Shown here: piece after piece, positions 46,703 through 55,730 of the stretch | Layout: every line of letters begins with the position of its first letter | How positions within the stretch are numbered: position 1 is the stretch's first letter | Source of the DNA: an uncultured Flavobacteriaceae bacterium | GTDB lineage: Bacteria > Bacteroidota > Bacteroidia > Flavobacteriales > Flavobacteriaceae | Assembly: GCA_947497245.1 (NCBI GenBank) | Contig: CANMFO010000001.1 | Location: forward strand, 1,116,001-1,180,000 | Direction of reading: 5' to 3' | Length of the DNA stretch: 64,000 bases | Notes under the pieces: generated by a model | Told to the model about the DNA's origin: nothing | Database searches by the model: none | What the model saw: the letters and a program-made list of their open reading frames with translations, nothing else | Program-made: the position numbers and the translations under genes

Positions 46703-47860
46703 TCAACCTTTCAATCTTTTCCTTCGGTTCGATTCGTAATCCTCGAAAATCATTTCGCCCAGTCCCTTTAGCCCCGTAAAAAAGGCCTTGCCCTTGTTGG
46801 CCTCCGTAAAGTGGCGGACAAATTGCATCAAATAGGGATCTTGGGCAATCATAAAAGTGGTTATGGGAATGTGCAGCTTTCTGGCCTGTCGTGCCATATT
46901 ATAGCACTTTTCCACAATGTGTTCATCGAGCCCGACACTGTTTTTATAGTAACTGCCATCGGCCAGCCGCAGACAGCTGGGCTTACCATCGGTTATCATA
47001 AAAATCTGTTTGTTGGTATTGCGTTTTCTTCGGAGCATGTCCATTGCCAGTTGCAAGCCGGCCACCGTATTGGTATGGTAAGGCCCGACCTTCAAATAGG
47101 GAAGGTCTTTAATGGGGATGGGCCAAGCATCGTTTCCAAAGACAAGAATGTCCAAAGTATCCTTGGGGTACCGTGTGGTAATGAGTTCGGCAAGTGCCAT
47201 GGCCACCTTCTTGGCAGGGGTGATCCTGTCCTCCCCGTACAATATCATGCTGTGGCTGATATCGATCATCAATACGGTGCTCATTTGGGCCTTATAATGG
47301 GTGTCTTCCACCACCAGATCGTTTTCGTCCAATGAAAAATTGCCAATACCATGGTTGATTTGGGCATTTTTTAGGCTCTCCGTCATGGAAATATGTTCCA
47401 GGCCATCGCCATATCGGTATTCCCGAAATTCCCCTGTGTGCTCATCGCCTTGCCCTGATTTTCCCGTTTTATGGTTTCCCGCTCCGCTGCGTTTTAATTT
47501 CCCAAAAATCTGATCCAACGCCCGTTGGCGGATAATCCGTTCCATTTTGGCGGTGATGGAAAGGTCGCCGCCACCATCGGCTTCCCCGACCTCGCCGTCT
47601 TCGCCTTCGGGGCCATCCTCAAACTCTTCCCGAAGAAAGCCCTTGGCCTTCAGATCTTCAATAAAATCATCAATGGTGTAATCCTCATCCGTAAGCTCGT
47701 ACTCCTTGTCCAACTCCCTTAACCAGTCCAGGGCCTCGTCAACATCTCCCGAAGTATGAATGATAAGTTCCTGGAAAATATCGAAGAGTTTTTCAAAGGG
47801 AGTCTGTTCCGGTGCAATGTAGGGAGCAAACCGAAACCCTTTTCTAACATTCATAGCCAT
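46703..47860 (-). CDS. vWA-domain protein, partner of the AAA+ ATPase
   Basis: 385 aa. An acidic, linker-like region at about residues 80-130 (rich in Glu, Gly, Asp) separates an N-terminal helical part from a vWA domain of about residues 180-370. The MIDAS motif is D-I-S-H-S in VLMIDISHSMILYGEDR, with T in the MITDGKPS turn. It probably binds metal-dependently to a protein substrate loaded by the AAA+ ATPase encoded 88 nt downstream. Start ambiguous between two ATGs two codons apart. Confidence 0.85.
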   Translation of the reverse strand: MAMNVRKGFRFAPYIAPEQTPFEKLFDIFQELIIHTSGDVDEALDWLRELDKEYELTDEDYTIDDFIEDLKAKGFLREEFEDGPEGEDGEVGEADGGGDLSITAKMERIIRQRALDQIFGKLKRSGAGNHKTGKSGQGDEHTGEFREYRYGDGLEHISMTESLKNAQINHGIGNFSLDENDLVVEDTHYKAQMSTVLMIDISHSMILYGEDRITPAKKVAMALAELITTRYPKDTLDILVFGNDAWPIPIKDLPYLKVGPYHTNTVAGLQLAMDMLRRKRNTNKQIFMITDGKPSCLRLADGSYYKNSVGLDEHIVEKCYNMARQARKLHIPITTFMIAQDPYLMQFVRHFTEANKGKAFFTGLKGLGEMIFEDYESNRRKRLKG

Positions 47861-47931
47861 ACATTAAAAATAACATATTTCGGGTTTAAACCACTTGTTT
47901 TAATGAAAACTTAACGGATTGTTTTTTTAAG

Positions 47932-47961
47932 TTGACGTAATATTAACACATCCTAATTTTG
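47932..47961 (+). promoter_or_regulatory. Promoter of the ECF sigma operon
   Basis: TTG (47932-47934), 19-nt spacer, TAATTTTG (47954-47961): both elements of the Bacteroidota consensus match. Transcription should begin within a few bases of the ATG of the short frame at 47967. Confidence 0.6.
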
Positions 47962-47966
47962 TCCAA

Positions 47967-48038
47967 ATGAAAAAAAAATCTTTCACAATGCAACCCTGGG
48001 GTTTTTTACTTGTCTTTATCATTGAGCGCTTTAATTAA
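47967..48038 (+). CDS. Short in-frame upstream ORF (23 codons) before the sigma factor
   Basis: ATG at 47967, TAA at 48036-48038, in the same frame as the sigma factor and separated from its TTG start by 18 nt. The peptide starts Met-Lys-Lys-Lys and has a hydrophobic core (WGFLLVFII). It could be a regulatory leader peptide or chance. Confidence 0.3.
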   Translation: MKKKSFTMQPWGFLLVFIIERFN

Positions 48039-48056
48039 ATAACCGTCCGGAATCAA

Positions 48057-48596
48057 TTGAAAACCGATATCCGCTTTACGCATAGGGAACTTGTTGAAAA
48101 AAGCAAGTCTGGCGATCGAAACTCGCAACACCAATTGTATGGACTCTATGTTGATGCTATGTACAATGTTTGCATAAGGATGTTGGATATCCGGGAGGAT
48201 GCGGAGGATGTCTTGCAGGACAGTTTCGTGGATGCCTTCAACAACTTGCGGCATTTTAAGTATGAAAGTACGTTTGGCGCTTGGCTGAAACGAATAGTGA
48301 TCAACAAGAGCATTAACCATCTTAAAGTAAAAAGGGTCCCGATTGCGACGATGGAAGATCACGAGTTTTATTTGACGGAAGAGCCGAATGAGCAAGTAGA
48401 AGCAATGGATATCCAAAAGGTGAAAACGGGCATTGCCCAACTTCCCACTGGATATCGGCAAATCATCAGCCTCTACTTAATCGAAGGCTATGACCATGGC
48501 GAGATCGGGGAGATTCTCGGAATCACATCCTCCACGTCAAAATCCCAGTACCACAGGGCCAAGAAAAGACTGATCGATATTATAAAGACATTATGA
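48057..48596 (+). CDS. ECF-type RNA polymerase sigma factor
   Basis: 179 aa. Region 2 is NCIRMLDIREDAEDVLQDSF-like (YNVCIRM...DAEDVLQDSFVDAF), region 4 is LPTGYRQIISLYLIEGYDHGEIGEILGITSSTSKSQYHRAKKRL with the helix-turn-helix near the end. The start is TTG: an in-frame TAA at 48036 blocks any longer frame and no ATG follows until well inside region 2. The anti-sigma gene overlaps by 4 nt (ATGA). The operon continues with envelope proteins, which hints at a cell-envelope stress role. Confidence 0.9.
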   Translation: MKTDIRFTHRELVEKSKSGDRNSQHQLYGLYVDAMYNVCIRMLDIREDAEDVLQDSFVDAFNNLRHFKYESTFGAWLKRIVINKSINHLKVKRVPIATMEDHEFYLTEEPNEQVEAMDIQKVKTGIAQLPTGYRQIISLYLIEGYDHGEIGEILGITSSTSKSQYHRAKKRLIDIIKTL

Positions 48597-49138
48597 TGGA
48601 CAATTTTGAAAAACACATCCGGGAAAACAAGGCGTTGTTCGACGAACACCATGTGGATAGGGACAAACTCTGGAACCAGATCGAAAATCGGTTGGAAGCG
48701 CGAAAACCTAGGATCGTACGGCTATGGAGCTCCCCTTTGGTAAAATTGGCCGCTAGCATTCTTTTGGTACTGGGCATGGGCACGACCATAGGCTTTTTTG
48801 CCCAGAACCCCGACCCTTATCCGGATGGCGGCCTCGCAAATAAGGAGCTTTTGGATATAGACATGCATTACAAAATCCTGGTGTCGCATCAGGTGCAACT
48901 GGTAAAAAACCATCCCAACCTAACAGAGAGCGACAAGGCTGAATTCCTGTCCTTTATCGATGAGCTGGATCAGGAATACGATGTACTGCGATTGGAGATG
49001 GACAAAAACCTGGACAACGAAATTGTCTTGGAGGCCATTGTACAGAATTACAAAAAAAGGATAGAGCTCATCGAAAACTTGTTGAAGCAGATCAATGACT
49101 CAAAAAAATCAAATGACGATTATGGATACACTTTGTAA
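48593..49138 (+). CDS. Putative anti-sigma factor (membrane protein)
   Basis: 181 aa. A short cytoplasmic N-terminus (about 40 residues) is followed by one transmembrane helix (LAASILLVLGMGTTIGFFA, about residues 50-70) and a periplasmic helical domain. Overlap of 4 nt with the sigma gene and this topology fit an anti-sigma factor, though no zinc HxxxCxxC motif is present. Function is inferred from context. Confidence 0.7.
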   Translation: MMDNFEKHIRENKALFDEHHVDRDKLWNQIENRLEARKPRIVRLWSSPLVKLAASILLVLGMGTTIGFFAQNPDPYPDGGLANKELLDIDMHYKILVSHQVQLVKNHPNLTESDKAEFLSFIDELDQEYDVLRLEMDKNLDNEIVLEAIVQNYKKRIELIENLLKQINDSKKSNDDYGYTL

Positions 49139-50210
49139 AAAATGGCTCCTTACGGTTTGCGTTATAGTGTGCAGCAATACGCTTACGGCCCAGGAAAAAG
49201 TGTCGAAAACGATTACCGAAACCTATGCCTTGACGAATACGGGGGAATTTCACCTGAACAATAAGTACGGCGATGTAACCATAAACGGTTGGGACAAGAA
49301 CAGCTTGGTCGTAACCATGGACATTACCGCCACCCACAAAAAGAAGGAATATGCGGAAAACCTACTGGAGCGAATCAACCCGGAGGTCAAGGAACTGAGC
49401 GGTCTGGTCTCGATCACTTCCGAGATCTCGGAAAAAAGCACCAACTTTTTTGCGCGATATTTCAACAAGGTAAACCCCTTTGACTTCGATCGCAGTAACA
49501 TACAGATCAACTATACGGTATACCTGCCCTCGAACGCCGAATTGGAAATTACCAACGTGTTTGGCGACGTCATCATAGAGGACTGGAACGGAAAACTCAA
49601 AGGAGATATCCAGCATGGAGACGTTTGGATCAACAAGGACCTGAACAACGCCGATATTACCGTCCGGTATGGTAAACTTAGGGCGAAGTCGATCAATTAT
49701 GGGAACATTCGCCTAAAAAATGGCAGTATGGACCTTAGCGAATCCAGGGACCTGAGAATAAACAGTAGTGGAACGACCATTGCCATAGAAAAAGTGTCCT
49801 CCCTGGAAATTTACTCGAGCAAGGATGAAATACGCATCGAAGAATTGGGCTCGGTCTACGGGGAACTCCAGTTTACCAATATGCAATCGAAAATGGTAAG
49901 CGGCGTAATTGACCTCTCCATGAAAATAGCGGATTTCAAGGTCGCAAAAATCAGTGCTCCCACAGTGGGCATTTCCCTGGATCAAGAATCCTCTGAAATA
50001 AGCCTGAACATAGCCGGTCTGGCCTTCAAATTTGACGCTACCCTGGAACAGGGCCTGTTGAGGCTGCCGAAATCCTTTGAAAATGTCAACTCGGAGATAA
50101 TTGACAAGGGAAGGAGAATTAGGGAGATCACCGCTTCCTATGGCGACAATCCTGAGGGAAAAATATCCATACGGGGCAAAAAAGGCGTGGTCTTGTTAAA
50201 GGAACTATAA
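49122..50210 (+). CDS. Exported DUF4097-type beta-helix protein
   Basis: 362 aa using the ATG that begins a signal peptide (LLTVCVIVCSNTLTAQ); the longer frame from 49095 overlaps the previous gene more. The body is a chain of short beta strands with NSSGTTIAIEKV-like turns, as in DUF4097/DUF2807 proteins of Bacteroidota. No catalytic motif. Overlaps the anti-sigma gene by 17 nt, so it belongs to the sigma operon. Confidence 0.75.
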   Translation: MDTLCKKWLLTVCVIVCSNTLTAQEKVSKTITETYALTNTGEFHLNNKYGDVTINGWDKNSLVVTMDITATHKKKEYAENLLERINPEVKELSGLVSITSEISEKSTNFFARYFNKVNPFDFDRSNIQINYTVYLPSNAELEITNVFGDVIIEDWNGKLKGDIQHGDVWINKDLNNADITVRYGKLRAKSINYGNIRLKNGSMDLSESRDLRINSSGTTIAIEKVSSLEIYSSKDEIRIEELGSVYGELQFTNMQSKMVSGVIDLSMKIADFKVAKISAPTVGISLDQESSEISLNIAGLAFKFDATLEQGLLRLPKSFENVNSEIIDKGRRIREITASYGDNPEGKISIRGKKGVVLLKEL

Positions 50211-50295
50211 AATGGAAGTGTTAAAATTAAACGTATTGTGCAACCTTTTAGCAATTGGGTTGTCTTTTAGGGTATCAATCAAAAATAGTCATCAT

Positions 50296-50961
50296 ATGAA
50301 ACAAAAACTTTCCATCGTATTTATCATTTTCCTTGCCTTCAACAACCCTATAAGCGCACAGGACGATTCGGACGATTATCTGGAGTTCAACGACCGCAAG
50401 AATGTGGTCCACGGAGTATATCTTGGTTTGACCACCCGATATGGGGAAATTGATGATCGCGATACCTACCAAGGCGGAATTAAGGTCGCCTATGTCGCGA
50501 ACCAACAATTTGAAGTAGGGTTCGCGGGTACTTTTTTCTATTCTGATCAAGATAGATTCAACAATACCTTCTCCAGGAACGAGGATCTGATAGGTGCGTA
50601 TGGCGGACTGCACCTCGAGCCTATATTGTTCAGCAAGTCCAAGGTCAACCTCTCTTTTCCACTGTTGATCGGAGCTGGAGGGGTAGGTTATATCGATGAT
50701 AATTTCAAGAATGAGGATTATGAAGAAGATTTTGACGACGACGACGTGGACGCCATTTTTGTCCTTGAACCCGGGGTAAGCGCCCTATTCAATATTTCCA
50801 GGTATTTACAGCTTGAAGCCGGGGTGAAGTACAGGTTCTCCAGTAAGATTGATATCGATCCAAGCCCGGTATCCAGAATCAATGGTTTCTCAGCGGGCAT
50901 CGGCGTCAAAGTGGGGGTTTTCAATATGGGGCGCAACCGATATAAAAAGAACGTACAATGA
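50296..50961 (+). CDS. Outer-membrane beta-barrel-like protein
   Basis: 221 aa from the ATG that begins a signal peptide (SIVFIIFLAFNNPISAQ); 28 extra upstream residues in the open frame are unlikely. The mature part is strands of alternating residues with an acidic loop (DYEEDFDDDDVD) near residue 145. A small OM channel or adhesion barrel is plausible. It is 85 nt after the DUF4097 gene. Confidence 0.7.
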   Translation: MKQKLSIVFIIFLAFNNPISAQDDSDDYLEFNDRKNVVHGVYLGLTTRYGEIDDRDTYQGGIKVAYVANQQFEVGFAGTFFYSDQDRFNNTFSRNEDLIGAYGGLHLEPILFSKSKVNLSFPLLIGAGGVGYIDDNFKNEDYEEDFDDDDVDAIFVLEPGVSALFNISRYLQLEAGVKYRFSSKIDIDPSPVSRINGFSAGIGVKVGVFNMGRNRYKKNVQ

Positions 50962-51155
50962 AAAATGATGAGTATTCCCGTTGTGGCATCTGTCATGCAG
51001 CCATACCCACGAAACATGTGTTTTCGGAAAACAATCAGGTATTCCTAAAAAAAGAGAAGAAAAAAATAAGTATGGAAATCCACGATATCGACGAGTGGTC
51101 GCCCATCAACTTCCAATGGATACCGGTCATGGCACTTCACAAAAACTTGAAATAG
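50958..51155 (+). CDS. Possible small protein, unsupported
   Basis: 65 codons overlapping the barrel gene by 4 nt (ATGA). The frame contains a CGIC motif and a lysine cluster, but no homology is recognised and codon use is not distinctive. It may be a spurious frame before the GIN-domain gene. Confidence 0.2.
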   Translation: MKNDEYSRCGICHAAIPTKHVFSENNQVFLKKEKKKISMEIHDIDEWSPINFQWIPVMALHKNLK

Positions 51156-51198
51156 GAACACAGGTCCGTCAGCCAGCGGACAGCTTAAAAAATAGAAC

Positions 51199-51921
51199 AT
51201 GAAAACAACAACAATACTGATCGCATTTGTGGTGCTGTGCACCCTGCTATCTTCCTGCTACAAGGACACCATTCGGGTTTCCGGAGATGTGACCCGCGAG
51301 GAAATCAACCTTTCAGGCTACTCCGGACTGCGGGTATCCCACGCCTTCAATGTTTTCGTAACCTTTTCGGATACGGAAGAACGCATCGTGGTCGAGGCCA
51401 ATGACGATATCCAAGGCCACATTATCGTGGAGAAAGACCGTAACCATTTGATCGTAAGGCTAAGAAAACACACCAATATTAAGGGAAACGCTACTCTGAA
51501 CGTATACATTACCACGGACAATATAACCTATTTTGATGCTGCTGGAGCCTCAAACATTACCCTGGAGAACGAATTGGTGGCCGAAAAAGCCGCAATCGAA
51601 CTTTCAGGAGCCTCCAACTTTAGCGGTGCCCTTAACCTTGCTCGACTGGACCTGGAATCGCATGGTGCCTCCAATATCGACATATTCGGGAATATCGATC
51701 AATTCGATGCCTCCCTTTCCGGAAGCAGCGACCTTCGGGATTATGACCTCACAGTCAAAGAACTGTACATTGAGCTCTCCGGCGCCAGTGATGCCTTTCT
51801 TTCCGTCACGGAGTCCATTGATATAGATGCTTCAGGCGCAAGCAGTCTTAACTACCGGGGAGATGCATCGGTTGATAAAAAACGCCTCACAGGTGCTTCG
51901 CAGATCATCAAAAGGGAATAG
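51199..51921 (+). CDS. Head GIN (DUF2807) domain lipoprotein
   Basis: 240 aa. A signal peptide ends at the lipobox LLSSC (Cys at about residue 20). The body is a right-handed beta-helix-like repeat with recurring SGAS/GAS-N turns (AGASNIT, SGASNFS, HGASNID, SGSSDL, SGASDA, SGASSL, TGASQI), spaced by about 18-22 residues. It resembles the GIN/DUF2807 family and shares style with the DUF4097 protein upstream. Last gene before the terminator at 51947-51965. Confidence 0.85.
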   Translation: MKTTTILIAFVVLCTLLSSCYKDTIRVSGDVTREEINLSGYSGLRVSHAFNVFVTFSDTEERIVVEANDDIQGHIIVEKDRNHLIVRLRKHTNIKGNATLNVYITTDNITYFDAAGASNITLENELVAEKAAIELSGASNFSGALNLARLDLESHGASNIDIFGNIDQFDASLSGSSDLRDYDLTVKELYIELSGASDAFLSVTESIDIDASGASSLNYRGDASVDKKRLTGASQIIKRE

Positions 51922-51946
51922 AACAAACGGACCGAGCATAAAAAAA

Positions 51947-51965
51947 AGCCCTTTGTTAAAGGGCT
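51947..51965. terminator. Bidirectional intrinsic terminator
   Basis: 8-bp arms AGCCCTTT (51947-51954) and AAAGGGCT (51958-51965) with a 3-nt loop, A-run before and T-run after. It ends the sigma operon on the plus strand and the his operon on the minus strand. Confidence 0.88.
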
Positions 51966-51984
51966 TTTTTTTATGTCACTTGGC

Positions 51985-52581
51985 CTAGTGCCGCGCCTTT
52001 AAGGTATCGACGATGTCCACAAGGCCGAACCCTTTCGCCTGCAGTAGTACCAGGTAATGAAAGAGAAGGTCGGCACTTTCGTTCAAAAACAGTTCTGTAT
52101 TGTCGTCCTTTGCCTCGATGACGACCTCCACGGCCTCCTCCCCCACCTTTTGGGCTATTTTATTGATGCCCTTTTCAAACAGAGATGCGACGTAGGAGGC
52201 TTTTCCGTCGCCTTCTTCCCGGCGTTGTCCAATTACTTTTTCCAGTTGGGACAGGAAGCCAAAATTGGGGTTGTTTTCTTCGTTCCAGCAGGTATCGCTA
52301 CCCTTGTGGCAGGTAGGTCCCTGGGGGTTTACCGAAATCAACAAGGTGTCCCCGTCACAATCGTTCTTGATATCGACCAGGTCTAAAAAATTCCCGCTCT
52401 CCTCTCCCTTGGTCCATAAACGTTGTTTGCTCCGGCTAAAAAAGGTAACCTTTTTGGTCTCCCTGGTCTTCTCCAGGGCGGCCTCGTCCATATAACCCAG
52501 CATTAAGACGTTCTTGGTCTCTGCGTCCTGTATGATGGCCGGTATGAGGCCATCCTTGTTTTTGTTGAAATCCATTGCCAT
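51985..52581 (-). CDS. hisI: Bifunctional phosphoribosyl-AMP cyclohydrolase / phosphoribosyl-ATP pyrophosphatase
   Basis: 198 aa HisIE fusion. The N-terminal HisI half has LMLGYMDEAAL, FFSRSKQRLWTKGE and the zinc-type CDGDTLL...GPTCH region. The C-terminal HisE half has GEEAVEVVIEAKD. It does steps 2 and 3 of histidine synthesis. Start set at MAMDF; a longer frame would overlap hisF. Last gene of the his operon. Confidence 0.95.
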   Translation of the reverse strand: MAMDFNKNKDGLIPAIIQDAETKNVLMLGYMDEAALEKTRETKKVTFFSRSKQRLWTKGEESGNFLDLVDIKNDCDGDTLLISVNPQGPTCHKGSDTCWNEENNPNFGFLSQLEKVIGQRREEGDGKASYVASLFEKGINKIAQKVGEEAVEVVIEAKDDNTELFLNESADLLFHYLVLLQAKGFGLVDIVDTLKARH

Positions 52582-52634
52582 ATTAAATCTTTTACATTCC
52601 TGTGCGTTGCGCGTTCGCTCGATACCACGGATGG

Positions 52635-53390
52635 TTATAACCGAACGGGTATCCCGCATTGCCTTAGCTCTTTCTTTAGTTCCCTTATCCCGATTTCCTT
52701 AAAATGAAAAACACTGGCGGCCAAGGCCGCATCCGCTTTTCCCTTTGTGAAGCTATCCACAAAATGCTGTTTGTTCCCGGCACCGCCAGAAGCGATGATC
52801 GGAATGTTCAAGCTTGTCGACAGTTTTTTAAGCGCGGTGTTCGCAAATCCATCCTTTGTCCCATCATGGTCCATCGAGGTGAACAGGATCTCGCCCGCCC
52901 CGCGATCCTCCACTTCTTTGGCCCACTCGAACAAATCGAGTTCAGTGGGTACCTTGCCCCCGACCAAGTGTACCTTCCAATGCCCATTTATTTGTTTTGC
53001 ATCAATGGCGACCACGATGCACTGGGAGCCAAATTTGGCGACCAGGTCATTGATCAAGTCCGGGTTTTTAACGGCCGCCGAGTTGATCGACACTTTGTCC
53101 GCTCCGTTTTGCAACAGGATATCCACATCCTCAATGGAGGAGATGCCCCCGCCCACGGTGAACGGAATATTCACCTTCTCCGCTACCTGATATACCAAAT
53201 GGGCAAGTGTTTTTCTTCTTTGTTCCGTGGCCGAAATATCCAGGAAAACCAGCTCATCGGCGCCTTCGTTGCTGTAGATCTCCGCCAGTTCAACGGGATC
53301 CCCCGCATCCCGGAGATCCACAAAGTTAATCCCTTTTACCGTCCGTCCGTTCTTAATATCCAAACAGGGAATTATTCGTTTTGCCAACAT
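52635..53390 (-). CDS. hisF: Imidazole glycerol phosphate synthase subunit HisF
   Basis: 251 aa TIM barrel. [17 protein letters not shown], the catalytic Asp in PCLD and in [10 protein letters not shown], and the phosphate-binding GGI and ASGGAG loops are visible. Pairs with HisH to form the imidazole ring. Starts 2 nt after the DinB-like gene stops. Confidence 0.97.
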   Translation of the reverse strand: MLAKRIIPCLDIKNGRTVKGINFVDLRDAGDPVELAEIYSNEGADELVFLDISATEQRRKTLAHLVYQVAEKVNIPFTVGGGISSIEDVDILLQNGADKVSINSAAVKNPDLINDLVAKFGSQCIVVAIDAKQINGHWKVHLVGGKVPTELDLFEWAKEVEDRGAGEILFTSMDHDGTKDGFANTALKKLSTSLNIPIIASGGAGNKQHFVDSFTKGKADAALAASVFHFKEIGIRELKKELRQCGIPVRL

Positions 53391-53391
53391 G

Positions 53392-53910
53392 CTATTCTTT
53401 GTTTTTCTTCGTTAGATCCACTCCCTCGTAAAACCCCAGTTCACCGTCGATCAACTGTTTGGTCCAAAAGGCAATCTGTCCCGTATGATAGGAGTAATGC
53501 TCCACGACATGCAAGACCACTCCAATCCCTGAAAACACATAGCATTGTACCTCACGTCTTTCGATCCAATTTTCCATTGGACAGGAACGGATGATCGATT
53601 TGGCCTCCTCGACCGTATCGTTTAATTTTTGCAACAACTGGGCCTTGGTATCCCCCGATTTAGCGGAAAACTCCTCCTCCCTCTGCCTAATATCGGTCCG
53701 GGCCCCAAGCGAAGAAATGGCATACTGTCTTATGTTTCCACACAGATGTAGGATCAAGTTCCCAACACTATTGCTGGACGCGTTAAACCGTTTCCAAATT
53801 TGTTCTTCGGAAAGCTTTTCCATTGCAATGGTCACCATCCGGGTACTCTCATCCAAACGGTACAAGGCGTTTTGGACGAATTCCGAAATGATTTTTTCCT
53901 CCGTGTTCAT
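53392..53910 (-). CDS. DinB-superfamily (DUF1572-like) protein embedded in the his operon
   Basis: 172 aa four-helix DinB-fold protein. Putative metal-ligating histidines are His in LILHLCGN and two His in [12 protein letters not shown]. The DinB/YfiT fold includes thiol-dependent transferases and many of unknown function. Overlaps hisA by 4 nt (ATGA), and hisF starts 2 nt after it, so it is tightly inside the operon. No known role in histidine synthesis. Confidence 0.8.
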   Translation of the reverse strand: MNTEEKIISEFVQNALYRLDESTRMVTIAMEKLSEEQIWKRFNASSNSVGNLILHLCGNIRQYAISSLGARTDIRQREEEFSAKSGDTKAQLLQKLNDTVEEAKSIIRSCPMENWIERREVQCYVFSGIGVVLHVVEHYSYHTGQIAFWTKQLIDGELGFYEGVDLTKKNKE

Positions 53911-54683
53911 ATCGATAAAATATAATGTTCGAGCTGTTTTAGGCCAATACGGTTCTCATAAATGGCTTTTCCTATGATCGTGCCCTCGCAGCCCATTTGG
54001 GCCAATCGGGGCAATTCATCAAATGTGGAGATGCCGCCACTGGCTATGAGCTTCAGTGGTGGAACGGCCCCGGCCCCATCCCCGGCCGGACCGACCGCTG
54101 TTTCCATCGCATTGGACGTTTCAATGATCTTGCGGTACAGCTCAAATGACGGCCCTTCCAACATTCCGTCCTTTGATATATCGGTACAGATCACATATTC
54201 TATTCCTTTGGTCCGATACGATCGGATGAACGGAACAAGCTCTTCCGATGATTCCTCCTGCCAACCGGAAACGGCAACTTTTTCGTCCATCGCATCGGCA
54301 CCCAGAATAATTCTATCGGCCCCATAGGTATGGATCCAGCCCATAAAGGTTTCCCTGTCCTTTACGGCAATGCTACCGCCGGTAATCTGGTGCGCACCGC
54401 TTTCGAAGGCGATGTGGAGGTCCGCATCGGTCTTTAGCCCGCCCCCAAAATCGATCTTTAAATCGGTGCGTGTAGCAATTTGTTCCAAGATTTTGTGGTT
54501 GACAATATGCTTGGACTTAGCACCATCCAAATCCACCAAATGTAGGTGCCGGATACCGTGGGCCTCAAATTTCTTGGCTACCTCCAAGGGATTTTCATTG
54601 TACACCTTCTTGGTACCGTAGTCGCCTTTGGAAAGACGGACACATTTTCCCTCGATGATATCAATGGCCGGGATAATTCTCAT
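53907..54683 (-). CDS. hisA: 1-(5-phosphoribosyl)-5-[(5-phosphoribosylamino)methylideneamino]imidazole-4-carboxamide isomerase
   Basis: 258 aa TIM barrel homologous to His[21 protein letters not shown], catalytic Asp in DLDGA and a second Asp in [10 protein letters not shown] are visible. It opens the ProFAR ring. Overlaps the GNAT gene upstream by 23 nt. Confidence 0.96.
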   Translation of the reverse strand: MRIIPAIDIIEGKCVRLSKGDYGTKKVYNENPLEVAKKFEAHGIRHLHLVDLDGAKSKHIVNHKILEQIATRTDLKIDFGGGLKTDADLHIAFESGAHQITGGSIAVKDRETFMGWIHTYGADRIILGADAMDEKVAVSGWQEESSEELVPFIRSYRTKGIEYVICTDISKDGMLEGPSFELYRKIIETSNAMETAVGPAGDGAGAVPPLKLIASGGISTFDELPRLAQMGCEGTIIGKAIYENRIGLKQLEHYILSI

Positions 54684-55101
54684 TTTTTTCTTTTTTTCTC
54701 AGCATCCAGGTTTCCGGACTATCAATTTTTTTAAAACCAAACTTCTCGTACAGCCCATGGGCATCCTCTGTTCTTAGCCCCATTCCGTTGACCTGCCTTA
54801 GTTCGGGCAGCCCCACGATATGTTCTATGAGCATTTTTCCAATTCCTTGTTCCCGGTAAGCTTCATCCACAAAAACATCCATCAACCAGGCAAAAACCAC
54901 ATAATCTGTCACCAATCTGGCAAAAGCGATCTGTTGGTTATCCGAATTAAAAACACCGAAACACATGGAGTTTTCCATAGATTTCAGTACAAGTTCCCTG
55001 CTCCGTCCCTTGGACCAATATGCCTTTTTGGAAAGGTACCCATAAATGAACCCGATATCCATTTTGGATGTACCAATCATTATGTGAAATTTCCCTTCCA
55101 T
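54661..55101 (-). CDS. GNAT N-acetyltransferase embedded in the his operon (hisH-hisA)
   Basis: 146 aa GNAT fold with the acetyl-CoA motif REQGIGKML after VFVDEAYRE. It shares one base with the hisH stop (TAATG) and overlaps hisA by 23 nt, so its translation is coupled to both. Substrate unknown. A second, non-identical GNAT lies in the same operon at 59363-59785. Confidence 0.82.
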   Translation of the reverse strand: MEGKFHIMIGTSKMDIGFIYGYLSKKAYWSKGRSRELVLKSMENSMCFGVFNSDNQQIAFARLVTDYVVFAWLMDVFVDEAYREQGIGKMLIEHIVGLPELRQVNGMGLRTEDAHGLYEKFGFKKIDSPETWMLRKKEKNENYPGH

Positions 55102-55682
55102 TACATTTCTAAAAAATTCCGCAAAATCCTAGCTCCCACCTCACTACTCTTTTCGGGGTGGAACTGTGTCCCGAAAAAATTGTCTTTCCCCAATGCGGCA
55201 CTGTACCTCATTTCATATTCCGATTCGGCAATGGTTTCCGTGCTAAGCGGGGCGTAAAAACTATGGACCAGATAAATGTGCTCATTTTCCCCAATGGCCC
55301 GGAACAAGCTCGATTTTAAGCTTGAAATTTCGTTCCACCCAATTTGCGGGACTTTCACCTTATTGGAAAACCTCACCACCTCGACATCGAAAATGCCCAA
55401 ACCCTTTGTGTTGCCCTCTTCGGAGGAACGGCACATCAACTGCATGCCCAAGCAGATTCCCAGGACCGGCTGTTTCAATTTGGGAACCACTTGGTCCAAT
55501 CCGCTTGCCCTCAGTTTTCCCATGGCGCTACTCGCCTCTCCCACACCTGGAAAAATCACTTTGTCCGCGGTCTGGATCTCGATCGGGTCGCTGCTCAAAA
55601 CAGCATCATACCCCAATCTCTGAATGGCAAATTTGATGCTTTGGATGTTTCCGGCACCGTAATCTATGATTACAATCTTCAT
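55101..55682 (-). CDS. hisH: Imidazole glycerol phosphate synthase glutaminase subunit HisH
   Basis: 193 aa class I glutamine amidotransferase. Nucleophile Cys in VLGICLGMQLM, and the C-terminal HPEKSS His/Glu pair complete the triad. Delivers ammonia to HisF. Confidence 0.96.
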   Translation of the reverse strand: MKIVIIDYGAGNIQSIKFAIQRLGYDAVLSSDPIEIQTADKVIFPGVGEASSAMGKLRASGLDQVVPKLKQPVLGICLGMQLMCRSSEEGNTKGLGIFDVEVVRFSNKVKVPQIGWNEISSLKSSLFRAIGENEHIYLVHSFYAPLSTETIAESEYEMRYSAALGKDNFFGTQFHPEKSSEVGARILRNFLEM

Positions 55683-55730
55683 TATGGATTCAATATATAA
55701 AGTGTGAAATACGTATTTCCCTTTTTAGGT

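Noticed and set aside
52704-53594. Plus-strand open frame of 296 codons over hisF and the DinB gene
   Set aside because: Both minus-strand genes are conserved and well motif-supported; the plus frame spans their boundary without matching either.
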